This document shows positions 1 to 5,502 of a stretch of 6,001 nt of DNA, in pieces. Origin of the DNA: Actinomycetota bacterium (GTDB lineage: Bacteria > Actinomycetota > Thermoleophilia > Gaiellales > Gaiellaceae); the NCBI GenBank assembly GCA_005884155.1, contig VAXD01000177.1, positions 1 to 6,001 on the forward strand, in the 5' to 3' direction. Both the position numbers and the translations under genes were made by a program. Numbering within the stretch: position 1 is the stretch's first letter; each line of letters opens with the position of its first letter. Below the pieces are notes generated by a model that did no database searches, was not told the origin of the DNA, and saw only the letters and a program-made list of their open reading frames with translations.

Positions 1-60
1 GGGGGGCGAACCGAGAGTAGCTGCCGAGTGCCCCGCTTGGCTCGGGTACCGATCGGCCAG

Positions 61-1413
61 TCAGCCGACCGGGATGCTGAAGCTGCTCCGGAAGACGTTC
101 TCCGGGTCGTACCTCGCCTTCAGCTCTTTCAGCCGGTCGTAGTTCGCGCCATACGAGGCCCGCAGCAGCTCCTCCCCTTCCTCCGCGAGGCCCGGAAAGT
201 TCAGGTACGTGCCGCCGAGGGAGTGGGACTTCACCTCGGCGAAGAGGTCGCGGGCCCAGGCGAGGTTGTCGGCGTCGCCGTCCGCCTCCTCCCAGTTCGC
301 CTCGAGCCCGAACAGGAACGGCGCCTCGCGTTGCGCGAACGCGCTCCCGCCCTCGGGCTCGTTGCGTAGTGCCCCGCCCAGCGCCCAAACGTTGACCGAG
401 CTCAGCGGCGACAGCCGGCCCGCCGCGCCCCCTTCGCAGAGCTCCGCAACCGCGGCGTCGACGTCCGAGACGAATAGCGACTGCGCGATGACGTAGGGCA
501 TCGGGCCGCTGAGGTCGGCAACCGGCTGCGTCAGCTCACGGAGCGGACGGACAGCCTCCTCGGCCTCGTCGAGGGGGCCCGACCAGGCGCCTGCGAGTAT
601 GAAGACCGGCTTGCCTTGCCATTCCGGCGGGAACGGCTCCTCGGGCGGCGCGTTCCAGTAGAGCGCGACCGACATCAGCTCGTCCGGCGCGTCGCGCATC
701 GTCTCGCGCCAGGCCTGGAGGCCCTCGATTCCGGCCTCGAACGGGTAGAAGGTGATTGCCATGAAGATGATCGGGCCGACGTCGTGGAGGCGGTATTCGA
801 GCGAGGTCGCGACACCGAAGCTGCCGCCGCCTCCGCGCAGAGCCCAGAGCAAGTCGGGGTTTCGCTCCAGGTCGGCGCGCAGCATTCTCCCGTCGGCGGT
901 GACCACATCCGCGCCGACGAGGTTGTCGCATGAAAGCCCGTAGTTCCTGGTGAGGAAGCCCATCCCGCCGTTCAGCGTGAGGCCGGCGATTCCCGTCTTG
1001 GACACCACGCCGAAGGGTGCGGCCAGGGCGAACGCCTGTGTCTCGTGGTCGACGTCCCCGAGGCGCGCGCCGCCCCCGGCGCGGACCGTGCGCCGCTCCG
1101 GATCGACGAAGACGTTTCTCATCCGCGTGAGGTCGACGACCACGCCCCCGTCGCAAAGCGCCGTCCCCGCCACGTTGTGCCCGCCCGACCTGACGGACAC
1201 CGGCATTCCGGCCTCGCGGGCGAAGTTCACTGCGGCCATGACGTCCGCTGCGCCGGTGCAGCGGACCACGAGCTCCGGTCGCCGCTCGATCATGCCGTTC
1301 CAGATCTGACAAGCCTCCCCGTATCCGGGGTCGCCTACCGAGAAGACCTCACCTCGAATCTGCCCGCGCAGCTCGTCGAGCGCGGAACCTGCAGCCGCCG
1401 CTGTGCCTGCCAT
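61..1413 (-). CDS. FAD-linked oxidoreductase, berberine bridge enzyme-like
   Basis: A 450-residue protein of the PCMH-type FAD oxidoreductase family with a C-terminal BBE segment. Members use covalently bound FAD to oxidise sugars, alcohols or secondary metabolites with O2; the substrate here cannot be told. The FAD domain spans roughly residues 45-210. [10 protein letters not shown] (74-83) carries His79, the usual 8-alpha-histidyl FAD attachment site; [12 protein letters not shown] (141-152) and [12 protein letters not shown] (190-201) are typical flavin-binding loops. The C-terminus (about 405-448) has the BBE pattern, with YLNFPG and [15 protein letters not shown]. The Cys that makes the second flavin bond in bicovalent members is absent (GVVSKTG at 135-141), so one covalent bond is expected. 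No signal peptide is evident, so it is probably cytoplasmic. The ATG is fixed by AAGGAGG five bases upstream. It diverges from msrB across 74 bases. Family call secure, reaction unknown. Confidence 0.93.
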   Translation of the reverse strand: MAGTAAAAGSALDELRGQIRGEVFSVGDPGYGEACQIWNGMIERRPELVVRCTGAADVMAAVNFAREAGMPVSVRSGGHNVAGTALCDGGVVVDLTRMRNVFVDPERRTVRAGGGARLGDVDHETQAFALAAPFGVVSKTGIAGLTLNGGMGFLTRNYGLSCDNLVGADVVTADGRMLRADLERNPDLLWALRGGGGSFGVATSLEYRLHDVGPIIFMAITFYPFEAGIEGLQAWRETMRDAPDELMSVALYWNAPPEEPFPPEWQGKPVFILAGAWSGPLDEAEEAVRPLRELTQPVADLSGPMPYVIAQSLFVSDVDAAVAELCEGGAAGRLSPLSSVNVWALGGALRNEPEGGSAFAQREAPFLFGLEANWEEADGDADNLAWARDLFAEVKSHSLGGTYLNFPGLAEEGEELLRASYGANYDRLKELKARYDPENVFRSSFSIPVG

Positions 1414-1487
1414 CGGAGCCTCCTTTTGAGCCGGTCGGTGCGACCCTACAACGCGTAACGAAGGCTCGCTTCGGCAGACTATTCACC
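1414..1487. promoter_or_regulatory. Divergent intergenic region, oxidoreductase/msrB
   Basis: This 74-base gap must hold the start signals of two divergent genes. On the minus strand a full Shine-Dalgarno AAGGAGG (1425-1419) sits five bases before the oxidoreductase ATG, and TAGGGT (1447-1442) is a weak -10 candidate with no clear -35 partner. On the plus strand no Shine-Dalgarno precedes the msrB GTG. A short hairpin, CGAAG-GCTCG-CTTCG (1459-1473), lies just upstream of msrB. Shared promoter use is inferred from geometry only. Confidence 0.4.
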
Positions 1488-1880
1488 GTGAACAAAATCA
1501 AGAAAACCGAAACCGAATGGCGGGCGGAGCTGACGCCCGAGCAGTACCACGTGCTCCGAGAGAAGGGCACGGAGCGCCCGTTCAGCGGCGAGTACGACCA
1601 CACGTTCGACCCGGGCACCTACACGTGTGCAGGCTGCGGGGCGGAGCTGTTCGCCTCGGACGCGAAGTACGACTCGGGCTGTGGCTGGCCGGCCTTCTCG
1701 GCGCCTGCGAATCAGGAGGCGATCGAGGAGGAGTCCGACCGCAGCCACTTCATGAGGCGCACGGAGGTCTTGTGCGCGAGTTGCGGCGGCCACCTCGGGC
1801 ACGTCTTTCCCGACGGGCCGCACCCGACAGGACTGCGCTACTGCATCAATTCGGCGGCACTCAAGCTGGAGGAGGAGTAA
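1488..1880 (+). CDS. msrB: Peptide-methionine (R)-S-oxide reductase MsrB
   Basis: Reduces the R epimer of methionine sulfoxide in proteins, repairing oxidative damage with thioredoxin-type reductant. The 130 residues cover a complete SelR domain of usual length. Visible are the two zinc CxxC pairs, C47-A-G-C50 and C96-A-S-C99, the SGCGWPAF loop (63-70) with Cys65 at the position used as resolving cysteine in many MsrBs, and [11 protein letters not shown] (115-125) with catalytic Cys119. The conserved [12 protein letters not shown] block (100-111) is intact. The GTG start at 1488 is the only in-frame start that gives the normal N-terminus. No Shine-Dalgarno precedes it, so initiation may be leaderless or otherwise SD-independent. 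Its stop directly abuts msrA, so the two are presumably co-transcribed. Assignment is firm. Confidence 0.97.
   Translation: MNKIKKTETEWRAELTPEQYHVLREKGTERPFSGEYDHTFDPGTYTCAGCGAELFASDAKYDSGCGWPAFSAPANQEAIEEESDRSHFMRRTEVLCASCGGHLGHVFPDGPHPTGLRYCINSAALKLEEE
1868..1877 (+). promoter_or_regulatory. msrA ribosome binding site inside msrB
   Basis: GGAGGAGGAG lies in the last codons of msrB, encoding its terminal Glu128-130 run, and places AGGAGG (1870-1875) five bases before the msrA GTG at 1881. It fixes the msrA start and implies translational coupling: ribosomes terminating on msrB sit on this site. Confidence 0.8.
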
Positions 1881-2372
1881 GTGGAGAAGAAGGCAACGTT
1901 CGGCGCCGGTTGCTTCTGGGGCGTCGAGGCCGCGTTCCGGCAGATCGAGGGCGTGACGAGGACCGAGGTCGGCTACGAAGGTGGCCATCTCGAGAACCCA
2001 AGCTACGCCGACGTCTGCTCGCACACGACCGGCCACGCCGAGGTGGTCGAGGTGACATACGACCCCGAGCGCGTCTCCTACGAGCAGCTGCTCGAGGTCT
2101 TCTGGAACAAGCACAACCCGACGCAGAAGAACCGGCAGGGCTGGGACATCGGCGACCAGTACCGCTCGGTGATCTTCTTCCACGACGAGGAGCAGCGCGC
2201 GGCGGCGGAGCGCTCGAAGGCCGAGCTCGACGCCTCGGGCCGCCACCGCAAGCCGGTCGTGACGCTGGTCGAGCCGGCGCAGACGTTCTACCGCGCCGAG
2301 GAGTACCACCAGCGCTACCTCGAGAAGCAGGGACGCTCGAGCTGCACCGCGCAGCTCGCCGAGGCTTCCTGA
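1881..2372 (+). CDS. msrA: Peptide-methionine (S)-S-oxide reductase MsrA
   Basis: Reduces the S epimer of methionine sulfoxide, complementing MsrB. The 163 residues match a single-domain MsrA. Family landmarks: GAGCFWGVE (8-16) with catalytic Cys11, [26 protein letters not shown] spread over residues 31-56, and the block after NKHNP (76-80) reading [15 protein letters not shown] (86-100). [13 protein letters not shown] (135-147) is the usual C-terminal signature. Cys155 near the C-terminus (RSSC) is a plausible resolving cysteine; Cys46 is also present. The GTG start immediately follows the msrB TAA, with a strong Shine-Dalgarno in the msrB end. Transcription probably ends at the hairpin eight bases past the stop codon. 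Separate abutting msrB-msrA genes, rather than an MsrAB fusion, are a known arrangement. Confidence 0.97.
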   Translation: MEKKATFGAGCFWGVEAAFRQIEGVTRTEVGYEGGHLENPSYADVCSHTTGHAEVVEVTYDPERVSYEQLLEVFWNKHNPTQKNRQGWDIGDQYRSVIFFHDEEQRAAAERSKAELDASGRHRKPVVTLVEPAQTFYRAEEYHQRYLEKQGRSSCTAQLAEAS

Positions 2373-2379
2373 ATCTGAG

Positions 2380-2407
2380 CGGGCGCCCGGGTCGATCCGG
2401 GCGCCCG
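2380..2407. terminator. Bidirectional GC hairpin terminator
   Basis: A perfect 11-bp inverted repeat, CGGGCGCCCGG / CCGGGCGCCCG, flanks the six-base loop GTCGAT. It sits between the convergent stop codons of msrA (2372) and the small minus-strand gene (2420), where a shared terminator is expected. Neither side has a T tract, common for GC-rich actinobacterial hairpins. The first ten bases of the left arm and the last ten of the right arm are the same self-complementary sequence, so the arms could also fold singly. Confidence 0.75.
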
Positions 2408-2419
2408 TCAGTTACGTAG

Positions 2420-2592
2420 CTAGGAGCTCTTGCGGCCGCCCTTGCGGCCGGCAGCCTTCTTCTGGGCGGTCGTGCCGCCCTGGCTGGAGTTGCTGCGGGA
2501 GCTCGAGCCGGAGCTGGACTTCTTGCCACCGCGGCTCGACGCGCCGGGCGAGTTCGCGATCTTCGCGGCCCGTTCGCGCTCTTGCTCGGCAT
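2420..2592 (-). pseudogene. Small Lys/Ser/Gly-rich KGG-like protein, apparent frameshift at start
   Basis: A textbook Shine-Dalgarno and ATG (2592) open a frame rich in Arg, Ala and Pro with poor third-position GC that runs on antisense to msrA, so it is not credible. One base back, the frame starting at 2593 has nearly all G/C third positions and encodes a lysine-, serine- and glycine-rich tail ending in AQKKAAGRKGGRKSS and a TAG at 2420-2422. That frame has no ATG, GTG or TTG of its own near the ribosome site. One extra G after ATG (ATGGCC instead of ATGCCG) would join them into a 57-residue protein starting MAEQERERAAKIAN. The AGRKGG element resembles the repeat of YciG-type stress proteins; the match is weak and by eye. 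It follows the CBS gene by 12 bases and is probably co-transcribed. Either a sequencing/assembly error or a real mutation. Confidence 0.6.
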
Positions 2593-2597
2593 CGGAA

Positions 2598-2603
2598 CCT
2601 CCT
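2598..2603 (-). promoter_or_regulatory. Shine-Dalgarno for the small KGG-like gene
   Basis: AGGAGG on the minus strand, five bases before the ATG at 2592 and directly after the CBS-gene stop (TGA, 2607-2605). It points to this ATG as the true start even though the frame that follows looks non-coding, which is the main argument for a one-base deletion. Confidence 0.75.
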
Positions 2604-2604
2604 C

Positions 2605-3021
2605 TCAGCTCTTCGAGATCCCTTCGACCAGCTCGCCGGTCTTCTTCTCCTTCGCGTGCTCGGCGACGTCGGCCTGCGCAAGCACACCCACCACGCGGCC
2701 GTCCTCGACCACCGGCAGCCGGCGGACCTGGTGGCTCGCCATCAGCTTGAGGGCGTCGTCGAGGTCCTGCTGTGGGTCGACGATCACGAGGTCATGTGAT
2801 GCGACCTCGCGCACCTTCACGGTCTGCGGGTCGCCGCCTTCGGCAACGACGCGCACGACGATGTCACGGTCGGTCAGCGTGCCGACAAGGCGCTGCCCTT
2901 CGACGACAGGCGCGAGCCCGACGTCCTCGTCCTTCAGCATCCTGGCCGCGTAGGCGACCGTCTGATCGGCGTCGATGGTGCACGGATTCGCTGTCATCGC
3001 GTCTTTGACGCTCTTCCCCAT
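2605..3021 (-). CDS. Two-CBS-domain protein (Hrp1-like)
   Basis: A 138-residue cytoplasmic protein made almost entirely of a tandem CBS pair, a module that binds adenine nucleotides or similar ligands and senses energy or stress state. CBS1 covers about residues 5-62 (DAMTANPCTI, then GTLTDRDIV at 47-55); CBS2 covers about 70-125 (REVASHDLVIVD, HQVRRLPVVEDGRVVGV at 97-113). Layout and motifs such as LTDRDIV and HQVRR resemble mycobacterial hypoxic response protein 1, but without fused effector domains no specific role can be given. The C-terminal 15 residues are charged and probably flexible. The ATG at 3021 has only a modest AGGGG ribosome site. It leads a probable two-gene unit with the small KGG-like gene and diverges from the MmcQ-family gene. 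Confidence 0.92.
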   Translation of the reverse strand: MGKSVKDAMTANPCTIDADQTVAYAARMLKDEDVGLAPVVEGQRLVGTLTDRDIVVRVVAEGGDPQTVKVREVASHDLVIVDPQQDLDDALKLMASHQVRRLPVVEDGRVVGVLAQADVAEHAKEKKTGELVEGISKS

Positions 3022-3098
3022 GGAAGCCCCTTTTTCTCGTTTTCGAGTCGTATTCGCGTTCCCGGCCCAAACGGCCGCGAAACCGCCAGAATGGGGCG
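3022..3098. promoter_or_regulatory. Divergent intergenic region, CBS gene/MmcQ-family gene
   Basis: These 77 bases separate two divergent genes, so both promoters should lie here or just inside the coding regions. On the minus strand AGGGG lies just before the CBS ATG. A CTCG-TTTT-CGAG mini-hairpin (3037-3048) is in the CBS leader. I could not pick a convincing -35/-10 pair on either strand. Confidence 0.3.
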
Positions 3099-3428
3099 GT
3101 GCGGCTGAGCACGATCGAACGGCGGATCAAGGACACGGCGCTCGCGTTTCCGGAGGCGTACGAGGATCGCCCGTGGGGCGATTTCCCCGTCTTCAAGGTC
3201 GGTCAGAACAAGGTCTTCGGCTGGGTCGTGCGGCGTGAGGAGTCCGTCGACGTGACCATCGCTCACCTTCTCCCGTACGTACGCATCGCGAGCCACGTCG
3301 GCCGCTACGGCTGGATCACCGCCGCGGTCACCGACGAGGAGTCGCTCGAGGCCGCGCTCGAGTGGCTGCGCGAGAGCTACTGGCTCAAGTGCCCGGCCGA
3401 GCTGAAGGCCGCCGTCGAAGGGGAGTAG
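3099..3428 (+). CDS. YjbR/MmcQ family protein
   Basis: A 109-residue protein with the signatures of the YjbR/MmcQ family (CyaY-like fold), often annotated as DNA-binding although the biological role is not established. Visible are an N-terminal helix, then FPEAYEDRPWGDFPVFKVG (17-35), the characteristic PWG-x-P-x-F-x-V block, and NKVFGWV (37-43). The C-terminal half has RYGWITAAV (69-77) followed by the acidic helix EESLEAALEWLRESYWL (80-96), whose SYWL end is also typical. Length is normal for the family. The start is a GTG at 3099, preceded only by the weak GGGGCG; the ATG at 3091 is in another frame and hits a stop within six codons, so it is not an alternative. It appears monocistronic, divergent from the CBS gene. 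Confidence 0.88.
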   Translation: MRLSTIERRIKDTALAFPEAYEDRPWGDFPVFKVGQNKVFGWVVRREESVDVTIAHLLPYVRIASHVGRYGWITAAVTDEESLEAALEWLRESYWLKCPAELKAAVEGE

Positions 3429-3434
3429 CCCTCG

Positions 3435-3554
3435 TTAGTCGGCCTGCGGGTCGTCGTTCGCGTCGCCGCCCTCTTCAGGGTCCGGGGCGGGCGACTCGTC
3501 GAGCTCGTCGTTGCGGTCGTCCTCGCGGGGCACCGAAGTATCCTCATCTTCCAT
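3435..3554 (-). CDS. Possible 39-residue acidic protein (hypothetical)
   Basis: A minus-strand ORF starting MEDEDTSVPRED and ending DANDDPQAD, with 18 Asp/Glu and only two Arg. I recognise no family. In favour: about 84% of its codons end in G or C while second positions are A-rich, the codon pattern of the neighbours, and AGGA sits eight bases before the ATG (3566-3563). Against: it is very short, low in complexity, its Shine-Dalgarno lies within thrS coding sequence, and it fills the thrS upstream region. Its ATG overlaps that of thrS within the palindrome CATG, so the starts share two bases on opposite strands. Its TAA lies seven bases past the MmcQ-family stop in convergent orientation. 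It could instead be chance periodicity in a GC-rich leader. Confidence 0.35.
   Translation of the reverse strand: MEDEDTSVPREDDRNDELDESPAPDPEEGGDANDDPQAD
3539..3544 (+). promoter_or_regulatory. Candidate -10 element for leaderless thrS
   Basis: TATCCT fits the actinobacterial -10 pattern TAnnnT and ends eight bases before the thrS ATG, which would place the transcript start at or within two bases of the start codon. This agrees with the absence of any Shine-Dalgarno before thrS. No good -35 is seen. Inference only. Confidence 0.3.
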
Positions 3555-5430
3555 GAAGATCGTCCTGCCCGATTCCTCCGAGCTGGAACTTCCCGACGGC
3601 GCGACCGGCCTCGATGCCGCACGCGCGATCGGCCCCAAGCTGGCCGAGCAGGCCGTGCTCGTGCGCTCAAACGGGAACGTGCAGGACCTGCGCCAGCCGC
3701 TCGAGGACGGCCAAGAGATCCAGATCCTCACGACCCGCGACAAGGACGACCCGGACGCGCTCTACGTCCTGCGTCACTCGGCCGCGCACCTACTCGCCGA
3801 AGCCGTCCGGCGCCTCTACCCGGGCACGAAGATCGCGATCGGCCCACCGATCGAGAACGGCTTTTACTACGACTTCGAGTTCCCTGAGGCGATCGGCGAG
3901 GACGCGCTCGAGCAGATCGAGGAGGAGATCCGCAAGGAGCTCGCCGAGGGCCGCTCGTGGAACCGCGAGGAGGTCAGCGCCGAGGACGCCAAGCGCCTCT
4001 TCGCCGAACAGGACGAGCCCTACAAGGTCGAGCTGGTCGACACCGCCGAGGGCCCGATCACGCTCTACACGCAGGGCGAGTTCACCGACCTCTGCCGCGG
4101 CCCACACCTGCAGGACTCGAAACCGATCAAGGCGCTCAAGCTGACCGGCCTCGCCGGCGCGTACTGGCGCGGCGACGAGAAGAACACGCAGCTGACCCGG
4201 ATCTACGGCACCGCCTTCTACGACCAGAAGGACCTCGAGGCGCACCTGGAGCGGCTCGAGGAGGCGCGCAAGCGCGACCACCGGCGCCTCGGTCCACAGC
4301 TCGGCCTCTTCACGTTTTCGCAGCACTCGCCGGGCTCGCCGCTCTGGCACCCGAAGGGGATGGTGCTCTGGAACATCCTGGAGGACATCCGCCGCCGAGA
4401 GAACCTGAAGCGCGGCTACGACGAGATCCGCACGCCGCTGATCTACGACAACGACACCTGGTACACGTCAGGCCACTTTCCGAAGTACGAGGACCTGATG
4501 TTCAAGCTCGAGGTCGACGGCCGGCCCTGGGCGATGAAGGCGATGAACTGCCCGGGCGCGATGCTGCTCTTCGGCAGCCGGCCGCGCAGCTACAAGGAGC
4601 TGCCGATGCGGCTCGCCGAGGCCGCGCCGCTGCACCGCGACGAGCTGACCGGGACGCTGCACGGCCTGTTGCGCGTCCGCATCGTCACCCAGGACGACGC
4701 GCACATCTTCTGCACCGAGGAACAGATCCAGGACGAGATCGCGCAGGTCGTCGCCTACGGCCGCTACCTCTACGAGCTGTTCGACCTGAAGGCGAGCGCC
4801 GAGCTCTCGACTCGGCCCGACAACAAGCTCGGCAGCGACGAGCAGTGGGACATGACGGAGTCCGCGCTCGAGGAGGCGCTCAAGATCAACGAGATCCCGT
4901 ACGAGATCGCGCCCGGCGAGGGTGCTTTCTACGGGCCCAAGATCGACCTCCACATGGAGGACGCGCTCGGCCGGCGCTGGCAGATGGGGACGATCCAGCT
5001 CGACTCGCAGATGCCGGCGCGCTTCGGCCTCACCTACGTGGGCCCGGACAACACCGAGCACGAGCTCTACGTCGTCCACCGCGCGCTCTACGGCTCCTTC
5101 GAGCGCTTCGTCGGGATCCTGATCGAGCATTACGCCGGCGCGTTTCCGTTCTGGCTCGCGCCCGTCCAGATCCGGATCCTGCCGGTGGGCGAGGGGCACC
5201 GCGCCGCTGCGCACGAGCTGGTGCAGAAGCTCGAGCCCTTCCGCGTCGAGGTGGACGAGCGCGACGAGACCGTGGGCAAGCGGATCCGCGACTCGGAGGT
5301 CGAGAAGATCCCGGTCACGATCGTCTTCGGCGACAAGGAGTCGGACGACTCGCTCGCCGTCCGTGAGCGCGGTGGAGAACAGTTCACAAAATCGTTGGAC
5401 GACCTTCGGGAATACCTTGCTACCCTTTGA
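3553..5430 (+). CDS. thrS: Threonyl-tRNA synthetase
   Basis: Charges tRNA-Thr with threonine; a class II synthetase with proofreading against serine. The 625 residues match the bacterial four-part layout. A TGS domain fills about 1-58. The editing domain (about 60-225) has HSAAH (His75, His79) and CRGPH (Cys181, His185), the four editing-site residues. The catalytic core has MNCPG with zinc ligand Cys333, the motif 2 region HRDELTG with Arg362, QDDAHIFC with zinc ligand His384, and VVHRALYGSFERF with zinc ligand His509 and motif 3 Arg518. The anticodon-binding domain fills the last 100 residues. Residues just before QDDAH read IV where GF is common, a conservative-looking change. The ATG at 3553 gives the normal TGS N-terminus; an upstream TTG (3511) would add 14 low-complexity residues and is less likely. 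No Shine-Dalgarno is visible. It is followed by infC, the common bacterial order. Confidence 0.98.
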   Translation: MKIVLPDSSELELPDGATGLDAARAIGPKLAEQAVLVRSNGNVQDLRQPLEDGQEIQILTTRDKDDPDALYVLRHSAAHLLAEAVRRLYPGTKIAIGPPIENGFYYDFEFPEAIGEDALEQIEEEIRKELAEGRSWNREEVSAEDAKRLFAEQDEPYKVELVDTAEGPITLYTQGEFTDLCRGPHLQDSKPIKALKLTGLAGAYWRGDEKNTQLTRIYGTAFYDQKDLEAHLERLEEARKRDHRRLGPQLGLFTFSQHSPGSPLWHPKGMVLWNILEDIRRRENLKRGYDEIRTPLIYDNDTWYTSGHFPKYEDLMFKLEVDGRPWAMKAMNCPGAMLLFGSRPRSYKELPMRLAEAAPLHRDELTGTLHGLLRVRIVTQDDAHIFCTEEQIQDEIAQVVAYGRYLYELFDLKASAELSTRPDNKLGSDEQWDMTESALEEALKINEIPYEIAPGEGAFYGPKIDLHMEDALGRRWQMGTIQLDSQMPARFGLTYVGPDNTEHELYVVHRALYGSFERFVGILIEHYAGAFPFWLAPVQIRILPVGEGHRAAAHELVQKLEPFRVEVDERDETVGKRIRDSEVEKIPVTIVFGDKESDDSLAVRERGGEQFTKSLDDLREYLATL

Positions 5431-5434
5431 AGGT

Positions 5435-5455
5435 GCCGCTCTCGCAGCGGCTTTT
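5435..5455 (+). terminator. Terminator- or attenuator-like hairpin between thrS and infC
   Basis: A perfect 6-bp stem, GCCGCT-CTCGC-AGCGGC, begins four bases after the thrS stop and is followed directly by TTTT and then AGTTTGTT. This is intrinsic-terminator geometry, rare in such GC-rich DNA. Because infC follows about 45 bases later, it may set the thrS:infC ratio by partial termination, or end thrS transcripts with infC having its own promoter. Read-through has not been shown. Confidence 0.6.
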
Positions 5456-5467
5456 AGTTTGTTCGAC

Positions 5468-5474
5468 AAGGAGG
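5468..5474 (+). promoter_or_regulatory. Strong Shine-Dalgarno upstream of infC
   Basis: AAGGAGG is the best ribosome site in the region, yet no start codon in the infC frame lies within normal spacing; an in-frame TGA is at 5478-5480. The starts it best serves are TTG 5485 (ten bases) and GTG 5488 (thirteen bases), both opening a tiny ORF in another frame. A second site, GGTGA (5487-5491), lies seven bases before the TTG at 5499. Confidence 0.6.
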
Positions 5475-5484
5475 AACTGAGAAC

Positions 5485-5502
5485 TTGGTGAAGGGTCTTT
5501 GA
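5485..5502 (+). other. Five-codon leader ORF overlapping infC start
   Basis: TTG GTG AAG GGT CTT TGA would encode MVKGL (or VKGL from the GTG). Its TGA overlaps the probable infC TTG as TTGA, the arrangement used for termination-reinitiation coupling. It is the only ORF that the strong AAGGAGG upstream can serve. It is too short for statistical support, so its translation is an inference. One missing base in the TTT run would also explain the layout, joining these codons to infC. Confidence 0.35.

Noticed and set aside
24..45. CCGAG...CTCGG dyad downstream of the oxidoreductase stop as its terminator
   Set aside because: Only five pairs with a 12-base loop and no T tract; the window edge hides the context.
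1459..1473. CGAAG-GCTCG-CTTCG hairpin upstream of msrB as a regulator site
   Set aside because: A 5-bp stem is expected by chance in GC-rich DNA, and there is no second copy or known operator match.
1479..2309. Minus-strand open frame of 276 codons opposite msrB and msrA
   Set aside because: Low-complexity antisense translation; the plus strand encodes two clear Msr enzymes.
1861..2592. 243-codon minus-strand frame from the well-placed ATG at 2592
   Set aside because: The start signal is good, but the product is Arg/Ala/Pro-rich, third-position GC is low, and it runs through the terminator and antisense to msrA. A frame break in a short gene explains the start better.
3429..3552. Possible T-box riboswitch upstream of thrS
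   Set aside because: The stretch is only 124 bases and shows no T-box consensus, specifier stem or terminator/antiterminator pair.
4549..4563. Ala after MNCPG in ThrRS, where His is frequent, as a catalytic defect
   Set aside because: This position varies in bacterial ThrRS, and the three zinc ligands and motif 2 and 3 arginines are intact.
3957..5366. Long plus-strand open frame of 469 codons inside thrS
   Set aside because: Arg/Ala/Pro-rich translation with no family motifs, while the overlapping thrS frame has every catalytic and zinc residue. It is a by-product of GC-rich codons.
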